20,171 bases of DNA from Candidatus Woykebacteria bacterium RBG_13_40_15 (GCA_001816655.1 MHCP01000032.1:1-20171); one strand, 5' to 3'; shown: positions 1 through 9,813, numbered from the stretch's first letter. Made by a program: numbers and translations. The notes: generated from the letters alone by a model not told the origin.

Positions 1-134
1 TGTTAATTTTGCTTGTAGCTTGGGCTCGACTTTACCTAAAAGCCCACACTCTTCTACAAATAACAAGTGGTGTCCTTGTTACCATTGCTGCAATTTTCCT
101 GGTTTTTAGTCTGTTTGGACTAGTCACTTTTTAA
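1..134 (+). CDS. C-terminal end of a membrane protein, probably PAP2-family phosphatase (partial)
   Basis: The reading frame enters from upstream (first full codon at 3) and stops at TAA 132-134, giving 43 residues. The visible part begins with a hydrophobic stretch, then WARLYLKAHTLLQ, then a second hydrophobic segment ending in LFGLVTF. The arrangement R-x5-H followed by a membrane helix resembles the third signature motif and last transmembrane helix of PAP2-type phosphatases, which remove phosphate from lipid phosphates at the membrane; in that motif the histidine is catalytic. Only this tail is visible, so the assignment is tentative; another polytopic membrane protein is possible. No terminator is seen before mnmA. 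Confidence 0.5.
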   Translation, partial: LILLVAWARLYLKAHTLLQITSGVLVTIAAIFLVFSLFGLVTF

Positions 135-172
135 CCTGCCGTTTCTTAATACTTTTTCGCTTGGCCCCTTTG

Positions 173-181
173 TGCTAGAAT
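173..181 (+). promoter_or_regulatory. Extended -10 promoter of mnmA, almost leaderless
   Basis: TGC-TAGAAT (hexamer 176-181) is a good extended -10 element. No convincing -35 is seen at the usual distance. The expected transcription start is about 188, three bases before the ATG at 191. Confidence 0.5.
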
Positions 182-190
182 TTCCTTTTG

Positions 191-1270
191 ATGAGTGATC
201 TGCAAAATAAACTGGAAAATAAAAAAGTTTTAGTAGCCCTTTCCGGTGGGGTAGATAGCTCTGTTGCTACAGCGCTGTTAAAACAGCAAGGGTACGCTGT
301 AGAGGCAGCCTACATGCATTGCTGGAGTAAGGGGCCGTATTGTTCTACCGAAAAAGATCAAGCCGATGCTGCGAAAGTTGCGGCTTATCTAGGAGTGTCC
401 CTTCACGTATTTGATTTTGAGGCCGAATACAAAAAGAAGGTAATTAGCTACTTCTTTGCAGAGACTGAAAAGGGCAGGACACCAAACCCGGATGTAATGT
501 GCAATCAAGAAATTAAATTTGGATTGTTCTTAAAAAAAGCGAAGAAGCTAGGCTTTGATTATATTGCGACTGGTCATTACGCAAGAGTAAAAAAAGACAA
601 GAATGGCTATCATTTATTGACTGGTTTAGATTCAAACAAAGATCAGTCCTATTTTCTTTACCGAGTGGGGCAAGAGCAACTTACCTATACATTGTTCCCG
701 ATTGGAGATTTAACAAAAGTACAAGTAAGAAAAAAGGCTATCGAGCTTGGATTACCGACAGCAAACAAGCCTGACAGTACCGGTATTTGCTTTGTCGGGC
801 CTGCGAAAGTAAAAGAATTTTTAGCGCAAAATATAAAATATACGCATGGTGAAATTGTCAATACAGAAGGAAGAGTGCTAGGTAGGCATCGGGGATTGCC
901 TTTTTATACAATTGGCCAGCGTGAAGGTATTGGTATCTCAGCTTCCGTGCCGCACTACGTTGCTAGCAAGAAACCAAAGACCAATACATTAGTTATTGCT
1001 CCAATAGGGCACGTAGCCTTATTTAAGCGTAGATTTATCGTTAAAGATACTAAATGGGTTAGTGGTCGGGAACCAGATTGTCCTTTTGAGGCTCAAGTAA
1101 AGCTTCGTTACCGTGCTCTGAACGCAAGGGCAGCAATCAAAAAAATTAATGGTAGGTTTGAAATCTGTCTGGAAAATTCTCAAAGAGCTATTACTCCTGG
1201 GCAATCAGCAGTTTTCTATAAGAAGGAAGATGTATTGGGAGGGGCAGTGATAGACAGAACGCTTAGGTAG
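191..1270 (+). CDS. mnmA: tRNA-specific 2-thiouridylase MnmA
   Basis: MnmA makes the 2-thio group of the wobble uridine (s2U34) in tRNA-Lys, -Glu and -Gln, using ATP to adenylate the uridine and a persulfide as sulfur donor. The ATP-pyrophosphatase P-loop SGGVDSS lies at residues 18-24. The catalytic cysteine is Cys104 in PNPDVMCNQEIKFG, and the partner cysteine is Cys200 in STGICFVG. The adenylation-domain motif TGHYAR and the late motif YTIGQREGIGI are also present. The 359-residue length is normal for the family. I start at ATG 191; a TTG at 188 is in frame but adds one residue only. There is no Shine-Dalgarno sequence; the -10 box ends nine bases before the ATG, suggesting a nearly leaderless mRNA. 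Identification is secure from the motifs. Confidence 0.97.
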   Translation: MSDLQNKLENKKVLVALSGGVDSSVATALLKQQGYAVEAAYMHCWSKGPYCSTEKDQADAAKVAAYLGVSLHVFDFEAEYKKKVISYFFAETEKGRTPNPDVMCNQEIKFGLFLKKAKKLGFDYIATGHYARVKKDKNGYHLLTGLDSNKDQSYFLYRVGQEQLTYTLFPIGDLTKVQVRKKAIELGLPTANKPDSTGICFVGPAKVKEFLAQNIKYTHGEIVNTEGRVLGRHRGLPFYTIGQREGIGISASVPHYVASKKPKTNTLVIAPIGHVALFKRRFIVKDTKWVSGREPDCPFEAQVKLRYRALNARAAIKKINGRFEICLENSQRAITPGQSAVFYKKEDVLGGAVIDRTLR

Positions 1271-1339
1271 CCAAATTTTATGAACTAGTGGCCCACAACT
1301 AGCTTAGGGCCGAAAAGTAATACATTGATATACAAAGAT

Positions 1340-1804
1340 ATGTTATATTCATATATAACCAAAACATTACTTTCAATAACAAATAACATCAAAAATATAC
1401 ACCAACTCCAGTTAGAATATTGGTTTGGGAGTCTTGAGAGCTTAAAAATACAAATAGTTTTGCCTTATTTTATATACTTTAGCCTCTCTTTTCTATTTGG
1501 TGCTACCCTCTACCTTTACGATCGGGTTAAAGTTGGCTACTATCCGCCAAAAAATCGGTTTTTTAAACCGTTTTCAATTGGGTTAATGATCTTTGGAGTG
1601 ACTGGCGCCCTTTTCAGCCTACTTCGAATCTTGAGGGTAAGTTTCTTAGGAACCAGATTTTTTCTCTTTACGTTTATCCTCATTGTTGCGGCTTGGGGTC
1701 TTTATTTTTTCTTCAAGTGGAGGAAGAGCTTGCCTAAAGATATCATTGATTACGAAACTAGCCTCATTAAGAAAAAATTTCTCTCAAAGATAGCCAAAAG
1801 ATAG
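1340..1804 (+). CDS. Membrane protein of unknown function, three transmembrane segments
   Basis: I do not recognise this 154-residue protein by family name. After a polar N-terminal stretch of about 40 residues it has three hydrophobic segments: around IVLPYFIYFSLSFLFGATLY, around FSIGLMIFGVTGALFSLL and around FFLFTFILIVAAWGLYFFF. A basic cytoplasmic-looking tail (FKWRKSLPKDIIDYE to KKKFLSKIAKR) follows. Between helices 1 and 2 is the polar loop YDRVKVGYYPPKNRFFKPF. The ATG at 1340 is used; an in-frame TTG at 1325 would add five residues. Neither has a Shine-Dalgarno sequence. It sits between mnmA and a membrane-anchored rhodanese-like gene that has its own promoter, so it is probably transcribed separately from that gene. 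Confidence 0.7.
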   Translation: MLYSYITKTLLSITNNIKNIHQLQLEYWFGSLESLKIQIVLPYFIYFSLSFLFGATLYLYDRVKVGYYPPKNRFFKPFSIGLMIFGVTGALFSLLRILRVSFLGTRFFLFTFILIVAAWGLYFFFKWRKSLPKDIIDYETSLIKKKFLSKIAKR

Positions 1805-1818
1805 CTTGCAGACAGGCT

Positions 1819-1846
1819 TTGACAAAGGTATTTATTTCCATATAAA
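1819..1846 (+). promoter_or_regulatory. Promoter of the rhodanese-like / giant surface protein unit
   Basis: TTGACA (1819-1824), a 16-bp spacer and TATAAA (1841-1846) form a near-consensus housekeeping promoter. The expected start is around 1853, about six bases before the ATG at 1859, leaving no room for a Shine-Dalgarno sequence. Confidence 0.7.
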
Positions 1847-1858
1847 ATATAACTATAA

Positions 1859-2407
1859 ATGCTGCCCAGACTTAGTGAAAAAATCCTAGCTTGGTATCAA
1901 GCAGATAAAAAGAGAGCAACTATAGTTAGTGCCTGTGTTGCTCTTGTTTTGATTGTTCTCTGCGTCGCAGCTGCCGCGAGCTACAGAAATCTCCTAAATG
2001 AACAAAGAAAAGCACAAGAAGTTCAAGACCCCACCAAACCACAAACGGCGGTCTACAAAGGCAAAACAATTGCCACCCCCGCATACGTATTGGAAATTAC
2101 CCCAGAAGAACTTAAATCTTTATTAGACAGTAAACAAAAAATCATTATAGCCCAGATAGATAGCTACGCAGATTATTTAAAAGGCCACATTTCTGGTTCT
2201 AGCTTCCTTTCTAAAGATGAGATTAGCCACGGTGTAACCACATTTACTCAAACCAACAATGTCGTTTTGGTTTCCCAGGACGGGAAAGAGGCAGCCCTAG
2301 CAGCAAAAGAGCTGATTACTAGGTATGGTTACAGCAGAGATAAAGTAAAAAGTTTGCAAGGTGGTATAAAGGCCTGGGAGGACAAAGGATACAAAATTGA
2401 AAAGTAG
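1859..2407 (+). CDS. Membrane-anchored rhodanese-like protein lacking the catalytic cysteine
   Basis: The protein has 182 residues. A short basic N-terminus (AWYQADKKRAT) precedes one hydrophobic segment at about residues 21-42, so the rest is probably outside the membrane. After a linker, residues 95-182 form a rhodanese-like fold. The typical element YADYLKGHISGS is present, then the strand VVLVSQDGKEAAL where active rhodaneses carry the CxxGxxA loop, then SLQGGIKAWEDKGYKI, the very characteristic GG-x3-W C-terminal motif. At the catalytic position the residue is Ser139 (codon TCC, 2273-2275), not cysteine, so sulfurtransferase activity is not expected; a binding or scaffold role is my inference. 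It heads a unit with the giant exported protein, whose start overlaps or abuts its stop. Confidence 0.85.
   Translation: MLPRLSEKILAWYQADKKRATIVSACVALVLIVLCVAAAASYRNLLNEQRKAQEVQDPTKPQTAVYKGKTIATPAYVLEITPEELKSLLDSKQKIIIAQIDSYADYLKGHISGSSFLSKDEISHGVTTFTQTNNVVLVSQDGKEAALAAKELITRYGYSRDKVKSLQGGIKAWEDKGYKIEK
2384..2389 (+). promoter_or_regulatory. Shine-Dalgarno AAAGGA inside the rhodanese gene end
   Basis: AAAGGA matches the 16S anti-SD (CCTCCTTTCT) perfectly over six bases and lies seven bases before TTG 2397. It is 19 bases from ATG 2409, too far to serve it. This supports the TTG as start of the surface-protein gene. Confidence 0.45.
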
Positions 2408-5400
2408 CATGAAAAAAACGGCGAGGTATTTTTGGTCAAAAATAAAATTTGTCCTCAATATCGAGGCTTTGCTCGTTTTGATTTTTTTTGTTTTTACAGC
2501 AAGCCTTTTCCTTTTCTCCAGTAAACCCGCAGAGGGCAACGTAACTATTTATGATCCTATTTCTGGTTTTTGGCAAGGCAATTTAGGAATGAGCGCACCC
2601 CCTAGTACGAACTTCGGTAATGATGTTGCTAGTCCAAAAAGTAATGCGGAAATTTTTTATCTTTCTCCGGGTAACTATGAAGTTAAAATAATTGATGGGG
2701 CTACTGATGCATGGATTATTTCATCTGAAATCAAACCTGGCGATCTTGTTTCTTGGAAGCAAGTCCAACCCGTAACGAATGATCCAGACGGTTCAGATCC
2801 AATAAAATTTGATGTTGTTTGTGGCAGTAATACTTCTGGGTGTGGTGCAACATATGATGAGATTCCTGGCTGGGAAGATAAAGTTGTTCCAGACCCTGAT
2901 ACTGGAGCCACTTTTATTGATTTATCTACATTACCAACGACAATAAAAAGTATTCGTATTAAGGCAAAATGGCACCGCACAGCGCCCGCAAACCCTTCCG
3001 CCTCTCTCCTAAAATGGGCAGTTACCTGGGATAGTGGTGGGGGAGTTAATCTTTTTATTACTCATTCTAGTCCTACGAGTCCCGTGGCGCACAACTCAAG
3101 TGCTACAGAACCTCCGTCTGACTATCGTCAATACGATGTTACGTATACACTTAATTATGCCTCTAATTTAGCAACGACTCTGCATATCGAGTTGGCTTAC
3201 CCGGAGGGTTTGTACTCTTACGATGGAGGCGTTGCTTATAAAGGGTCAAAATACGTGAGTCTAAAAGATGCTGGTGGCGGAAATAATCTAGGAGACAAAG
3301 TTACTTGGGATTTTGAGGTGGATGCTATGACTGCAGGGTCTAAAACCGTAGTTTTTACCATAAACACTGGCCCCCCCGATGGTACTTTGTTCACCACAAC
3401 AGGATTTATTAGAAACGATCTCGGAACGACCGTTAATAGAATTGACTATATGACAGTTACGGCAAAATCATATACCAGGGTGGCGATAGCAGGGCCTGGT
3501 AAAATAGCGCCATCAACGCTTGTTAGGTATATGATTATCATTGATAATAATAGTGGGTATCCGTGGCAGGGGGATATTTACGGGCTAACCCTTACGTTTA
3601 CTCCTTCCCCCTGTACCCCAACTTTTAAAGCTTTTCATGATGATCCTGACCCTGGTGCTGGTGGGGCTACGGCCTCTTGGGATGGCACGAAACTGACGAT
3701 AAATGTCGGAAATCTTGTCTACCCTGCCCCGGTGATAGACTATATTGTTGAATTTCAATCAGGGGGAACCTGTGGAGGAACAGTTGATAGCTCGCTTACT
3801 GTGAGCAACCAACAGATAGCCGACGGCTCCTATGTTAAAGATAAGAGTGCCAGTCATTCAGCAACTTTTACTGCTGAGAAAGATATTACAATGGCTAAGG
3901 ACACTTGGGATGATCCTACTAACCTCGGAGCCAGAATTTCCTACTTTATGTATATTCGGCAAAACTCGAACGTGCCTGTTAGCGGCTTTTATGGAGTAGA
4001 TATGGTGCCGGAAGGGACGAACTTCGAAAACGCTGGTTTGGTGTCTGGTGATATGGTTCGGATAGGTTTTCTGCCGAATAATTTTAAAATATACGTGAGC
4101 GACGCACCAAGAAGCGCGCCTGGCGTGGATGGTTACCCATCAACAATGTTATCACCGACCGATTCAAGCTGGAGAGAGTGTGTCGACAGTAATCACAACA
4201 ATTATTGTGATCTTTCTGAAATTCCTTTTTCTGGTAATGTAGGTAGCCCGCCCTTGTATAATACGAATGTACACTGGGTAAAATGGGCAAATAGCTCCTT
4301 GGAATGGGATGTGTCAAGTCAGGGTACGTCGCCAATAGCAAATTTGTCAGTTATCGTAAAGGACAGCGGTCTGCCTTCTTCGATTTCCAACAGAATGAGA
4401 TGGGGTGATGATTCGGGTTGGATAAATGCAGTAGATCGCAAAGTCGCGATTGATGATAGACCATGGTTTACCTTAGCTTACGGCGGAGGATCTGACACAA
4501 CTGGCGACGGGCGCCCAGACACAAATTATATTCAAGGTAATGAGGTAGACGAACTGGTGTTTTATGGTCAGGTAATGAATGCAGAGGATTATGACGGTAG
4601 GTCTACTGGCGATGCGAAAAACGTGGTTGTTAAAATGTACCTGCCGAAAAACCCAGAATATTTGTGGCCGAGCGCGGATCCAATAATATCAGCGACGGCT
4701 AAGTGCGTAAATCCCACTAGCGGAGTGGAGTCGACTAATTGCCCAGATGGTGAGGGAGGGTCTGCTACTATACCAAGCGGTGTTTATCATTTTGGTGCGC
4801 TGCCAGGAGATACAAGCTATATAACTTGGGATATACCAATCATTTACACAAGTAGCCGGGCTTTTGTAGATAGTTCAAAACCTTTTGCTTACCGTTTCTA
4901 TGTAAAAACGAAAATAAGCAAAGGCCATACAAGTGGCGAGACGGCCTCTTGTAACGAGCCGGGAGGAGGATACGATGGACCCGGTAATATTTGGCGGAAT
5001 GATAGATATCCAATACCAAATACAGATACGCCCCCAGCAGCATATTATGATCCGGCTGGCACCTGTGTCCTAAGAGTTAGCGGTACGGCGGCAGGTGGTG
5101 AAACCGTAAGAAGGCAGAATCCTCTGGGGGTGCCGGTTAAAATTAATGTGGACATAAGCATGGTGGTGGGCAAAGAGCCACCAGACAACCCTCGTTTGGA
5201 GGTGGGCCTTGATATCGAAGATCCGGGATTAACTTATACGCTTTCTTTAGAAAATAATGGCTCTGGGGCAATCTATAATTGGTTTATAATCGACAATATC
5301 CCATATAATGATAGCTATGATCCGATGGTGAAGGCGCAGTTCTTCGACGCCGATGGCCCAAATGCAGACATTTACTGGATGAGCGATTCTGATTGGAAAA

Positions 5401-7820
5401 TAGATGCCGAACCGCCTAAAACTAGCAACCCTGCTTGGAAGCTCATATCGGATGATCCCCCAGCTGATAAGTCGGAAGTAGCCTGGGTAATGTGGATAAT
5501 GAACCCAGTTTCTAGAGTTCCAATAGCTGTAGGTACAAAATATGAAGCACACCTAACAGTCAAAGCAAGTACCGATATGCCAAGCGGAATCACTTTGGAA
5601 AATACTGCAGTTGGTGGTTGGGTCTTGCCAGATGGAACCGATAATATAGTTGGAGGTAAGAAGCCCAGCACAATAGAGGTTATAAACCCAGGTTTTATTC
5701 AAACAACCGGTGGTAATGTAGGTGCAAAATGGGAGATAAGCATGGGCCGAAGTATACGTGAATATGATCCTCCTGGTCCCCCCACCCCATCGAATACGGA
5801 CTTTTTGGGTATAGCTAATAAAATAAATCCAGAGCCAACTAAAGCGTTCTTCTTTTCAGCGAAAAACTGGCTGGTCGATAATTATACATTTAGTACAAAC
5901 TTTATTGATCCTGAAACTGACCCCCTCAAAGTTAAAGACCCAGGATTTGATGATTTCTGGGATGGGTATGGGGGTAAGGGAACTCCTTGCAAAGTCCCCC
6001 CCGATACTGGGACAGGCGCGGCAAATTATTGTTTCTATAGCAGTGGGGGAATAAAGACGTTTAATGGTAGTATGAATTTTGAGACAAGCACAAGCCCTCC
6101 AGGTGGTACTTATACTGGAAGCCCCCTGATTTTGCTAATTGACGGCGATTTGACCATAACTAAAGATATTAAAATAGCCCCCAATACCGGAATTATTTTT
6201 GCGGTAAAGGGTAAAGTAACTGTTGGGTCTACCGTAAAAGAAATTGCGGGCCTATTTTTAATACGAGATAATTTCGAAACTAAATCAGTTACAGTCCAAC
6301 CAAAAGGGCAGCAAATAGGTATGTATGCGGCGATTTCCTATGTCAGTCGTTTTACTCCCCCGAGAATCGTTTATATGGCGGGCGATGATGTGAGGTATAT
6401 AAGGTGCAATGATGTAGGTTGCACTACTACTACTAAGGCTTTTTTGACTACAGTAGATCACGTTTCTAATATTTCAATAACGACGAACAATCTTAATTCT
6501 CAGTATGCCCCAAGGATAGTAGTTGGGCAGGGGTTTGGAAGTGGAGGTAGAACCTTTTATATAGATTGCAAGGACGACAGTACATGTGCTGATAGGAATA
6601 TATCGGAATTTAACAGCGCTTGGTTTCCCGATCTTACCTATTTTAATAAAAAATTGTACCTTTCTTACGGACTTAGTCAAGCTAGCCCCGATGATAACAA
6701 ACGCCTAAGTGCGCAGAGAACTTGTATCACTAGATTACTAGGAGTGGGTTCTTACTTCGATTGTCTTGGTGGCGCGGAATCTCAAATAGATAATGGTACG
6801 AAGGATAACGGCGGGCTGCCAGCTGATATGGGGAATGACACCCAAATTGGATATGATCCTATGGGCTGTGGTTTTTCTTGTGGTTTCAATCTTACTGGTC
6901 CTGTGGTGTTGTATGTCAAACACGCAGGCAGTGAAAGCTATCTTTATTCAGCGAGAATAAATAGGACTGGTACTGGTAACTGCTCTCCTGGGAGCAATTG
7001 GAATTGTAATCGTATCCAAAATGCTTCTAGCGAACCAAAAAAGGTCGGAAGATTCCCTTCCATGGCAATTCGAAATAACGGCAGTAGTTACACAGAAATG
7101 ATCGCTTACAATGATAAAAGTGACAATTCATTAAGGTATCTTACTTGCGATGCTCCTTCTGCTGCCCTAGTAAATTGCCCTAACCCGACAATAGTTAAAG
7201 TTCCTGTCCAGTCAGGCGTCCAAGTTTTGGATAAGGTCTCGTTGAAACTTACAAGTAGTCGGAATCCGAGAATCGCTTATAATTATAGCTACGATGATTC
7301 TGGTACAACAAAATACGGTGTAGGGTTTGCTTACTGTGATGGGGCGTGTAATGATCCTGATAGTTGGGCCTTCCGAACAATTATTGATGGGGTTGAGTCA
7401 GGAAGTTCGGGTGATCCTGGCCTTCAGATCTATAACAAGGGACTAGAACTTACAGCCGATTTGAGTATCCCATTTGATAATACTAGGCGTTTCCCAATTT
7501 TTGTGATCCATAGAGCTACTATTGGCGATTTACTTTACGTTCGCTGTAGAGATATGTATTGCGACCCAGCTCTGGAAGCTCCGGGTAGTCCTAACCCTAT
7601 TGTGAGGTCTATTGACAGTGGGTCTGGTGTGGTTTTAGCTGATGATCAATTGACAGTAAACGGCTCAGTAATCGCTTTTAAGAGTGTTACTTTAAGTAGA
7701 AATCTCCTGAGTCAGAACAATCTACTTCCTGGGGAGACTTTTAATTTCGAGCCTCGTTACTATTACATTTTCAAAGGACTTCTAAACTCAATAAAAAGCT
7801 TCTCTGAAGTCGAGCCATAG
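2397..7820 (+). CDS. Giant exported multidomain protein with probable C-terminal beta-propeller
   Basis: About 1807 residues from TTG 2397 (with AAAGGA seven bases upstream); ATG 2409, one base after the preceding stop, is the alternative. A basic N-terminus and one hydrophobic segment (about residues 18-40) act as signal peptide or anchor. Residues 45-1200 are rich in Gly, Asp, Pro, Thr and aromatic residues, with segments reminiscent of DUF11-type beta-sandwiches (MIIIDNNSGYPW, YTLSLENNGSGAIYNW). Calcium-loop-like motifs occur at residues 597-608 (DSNHNNYCDLSE) and 700-708 (DTTGDGRPD). Around 1240-1290 is LIDGDLTITKDIKIAP, a beta-helix-like stretch of a kind I associate with large CPR surface proteins. 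Residues about 1318-1745 hold seven repeats, each with a cysteine pair, suggesting a propeller. No catalytic site is recognised; adhesion or envelope structure is an inference. It is probably co-expressed with the rhodanese-like protein. Confidence 0.85.
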   Translation: MKSSMKKTARYFWSKIKFVLNIEALLVLIFFVFTASLFLFSSKPAEGNVTIYDPISGFWQGNLGMSAPPSTNFGNDVASPKSNAEIFYLSPGNYEVKIIDGATDAWIISSEIKPGDLVSWKQVQPVTNDPDGSDPIKFDVVCGSNTSGCGATYDEIPGWEDKVVPDPDTGATFIDLSTLPTTIKSIRIKAKWHRTAPANPSASLLKWAVTWDSGGGVNLFITHSSPTSPVAHNSSATEPPSDYRQYDVTYTLNYASNLATTLHIELAYPEGLYSYDGGVAYKGSKYVSLKDAGGGNNLGDKVTWDFEVDAMTAGSKTVVFTINTGPPDGTLFTTTGFIRNDLGTTVNRIDYMTVTAKSYTRVAIAGPGKIAPSTLVRYMIIIDNNSGYPWQGDIYGLTLTFTPSPCTPTFKAFHDDPDPGAGGATASWDGTKLTINVGNLVYPAPVIDYIVEFQSGGTCGGTVDSSLTVSNQQIADGSYVKDKSASHSATFTAEKDITMAKDTWDDPTNLGARISYFMYIRQNSNVPVSGFYGVDMVPEGTNFENAGLVSGDMVRIGFLPNNFKIYVSDAPRSAPGVDGYPSTMLSPTDSSWRECVDSNHNNYCDLSEIPFSGNVGSPPLYNTNVHWVKWANSSLEWDVSSQGTSPIANLSVIVKDSGLPSSISNRMRWGDDSGWINAVDRKVAIDDRPWFTLAYGGGSDTTGDGRPDTNYIQGNEVDELVFYGQVMNAEDYDGRSTGDAKNVVVKMYLPKNPEYLWPSADPIISATAKCVNPTSGVESTNCPDGEGGSATIPSGVYHFGALPGDTSYITWDIPIIYTSSRAFVDSSKPFAYRFYVKTKISKGHTSGETASCNEPGGGYDGPGNIWRNDRYPIPNTDTPPAAYYDPAGTCVLRVSGTAAGGETVRRQNPLGVPVKINVDISMVVGKEPPDNPRLEVGLDIEDPGLTYTLSLENNGSGAIYNWFIIDNIPYNDSYDPMVKAQFFDADGPNADIYWMSDSDWKIDAEPPKTSNPAWKLISDDPPADKSEVAWVMWIMNPVSRVPIAVGTKYEAHLTVKASTDMPSGITLENTAVGGWVLPDGTDNIVGGKKPSTIEVINPGFIQTTGGNVGAKWEISMGRSIREYDPPGPPTPSNTDFLGIANKINPEPTKAFFFSAKNWLVDNYTFSTNFIDPETDPLKVKDPGFDDFWDGYGGKGTPCKVPPDTGTGAANYCFYSSGGIKTFNGSMNFETSTSPPGGTYTGSPLILLIDGDLTITKDIKIAPNTGIIFAVKGKVTVGSTVKEIAGLFLIRDNFETKSVTVQPKGQQIGMYAAISYVSRFTPPRIVYMAGDDVRYIRCNDVGCTTTTKAFLTTVDHVSNISITTNNLNSQYAPRIVVGQGFGSGGRTFYIDCKDDSTCADRNISEFNSAWFPDLTYFNKKLYLSYGLSQASPDDNKRLSAQRTCITRLLGVGSYFDCLGGAESQIDNGTKDNGGLPADMGNDTQIGYDPMGCGFSCGFNLTGPVVLYVKHAGSESYLYSARINRTGTGNCSPGSNWNCNRIQNASSEPKKVGRFPSMAIRNNGSSYTEMIAYNDKSDNSLRYLTCDAPSAALVNCPNPTIVKVPVQSGVQVLDKVSLKLTSSRNPRIAYNYSYDDSGTTKYGVGFAYCDGACNDPDSWAFRTIIDGVESGSSGDPGLQIYNKGLELTADLSIPFDNTRRFPIFVIHRATIGDLLYVRCRDMYCDPALEAPGSPNPIVRSIDSGSGVVLADDQLTVNGSVIAFKSVTLSRNLLSQNNLLPGETFNFEPRYYYIFKGLLNSIKSFSEVEP

Positions 7821-7863
7821 GCCCAGTCATTAACTCTGCAATAGAAATCTCGATGATTCCTTG

Positions 7864-7892
7864 TTGACAAGTGACCATTTTTTTACTAAAAT
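7864..7892 (+). promoter_or_regulatory. 16S rRNA promoter
   Basis: TTGACA (7864-7869), a 17-bp spacer and TAAAAT (7887-7892) are close to consensus. It lies 350 bases before the mature 16S start and is the only strong promoter seen upstream of it. The expected transcription start is about 7899. Confidence 0.8.
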
Positions 7893-7951
7893 GAGGCCGC
7901 AATGTAAGTAATAGGTTTTGGCACATTTGGTTTTCGAACTCGGGCGTACTA

Positions 7952-7975
7952 AGAGTTGGTTTTCCAACTCTTTTT
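7952..7975 (+). terminator. Terminator-like hairpin in the 16S leader
   Basis: AGAGTTGG (7952-7959), loop TTTT and CCAACTCT (7964-7971) form a perfect 8-bp stem followed by TTTT. It lies about 55 bases downstream of the predicted rRNA start, so it could act as an attenuator or end a short leader RNA of about 77 nt. It could also terminate read-through from the surface-protein gene, which has no other terminator. Confidence 0.6.
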
Positions 7976-7986
7976 GCTTGGTAAGT

Positions 7987-8059
7987 TAGATCTAAGATGT
8001 AAGGTCTAGGATATAAGATAGCAAATATCTTAAGTCTTCCATCTTAAATCTTACATCTA
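7987..8059 (+). repeat. Long imperfect inverted repeat of short A/T-rich words in the 16S leader
   Basis: Two 34-base arms (7987-8020 and 8026-8059) around a GCAAA loop match at 26 of 34 positions as an inverted repeat. Both arms are built from variants of a TAAGATCTAAGAT-like word. The transcript would fold into a long hairpin directly before the 16S processing stem. Confidence 0.75.
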
Positions 8060-8063
8060 GTAC

Positions 8064-8089
8064 TTTAACAACCGAAAATGTAGTAGGAA
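8064..8089 (+). other. 16S precursor processing stem, 5' strand
   Basis: This 26-base segment is exactly complementary to 9976-10001 beyond the 16S 3' end. The pair would close a loop around the whole 16S precursor, as in classical rRNA operons where RNase III cuts such a stem. Its start, with CTTTAACA at 8063-8070, also resembles the core of the boxA antitermination signal (weak evidence). Confidence 0.85.
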
Positions 8090-8090
8090 A

Positions 8091-8154
8091 CCCCGATAAA
8101 ATGTCGATTTCTATCGACGTTTTACGTCTACTGAAGGTAGACATAATATCGGGG
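8091..8154 (+). other. Three-way-junction-like structure in the 16S leader
   Basis: CCCCGATA (8091-8098) pairs with TATCGGGG (8147-8154). Enclosed are two perfect hairpins: GTCGAT/ATCGAC (8103-8108, 8113-8118) and GTCTAC/GTAGAC (8126-8131, 8137-8142). The element lies between the processing stem and the mature 16S 5' end. Two further hairpins follow before the mature end: GCTCTGC/GCAGAGC (8207-8226) and AGAAACC/GGTTTCT (8229-8245). Roles in precursor folding or processing are inferred. Confidence 0.65.
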
Positions 8155-8244
8155 TGAAACGTTGATTCATTAGAGTTAATTTGTAATTTGAGCAATCAAA
8201 TTCTAAGCTCTGCGGTATAGCAGAGCGCAGAAACCGAAGGTTTC

Positions 8245-9813
<1,569 letters not shown>

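Noticed and set aside
2675..6923. Antisense frames of 60-100 codons within the giant surface gene
   Set aside because: They are shadows of the long coding frame, with no ribosome-binding sites or recognisable protein features.
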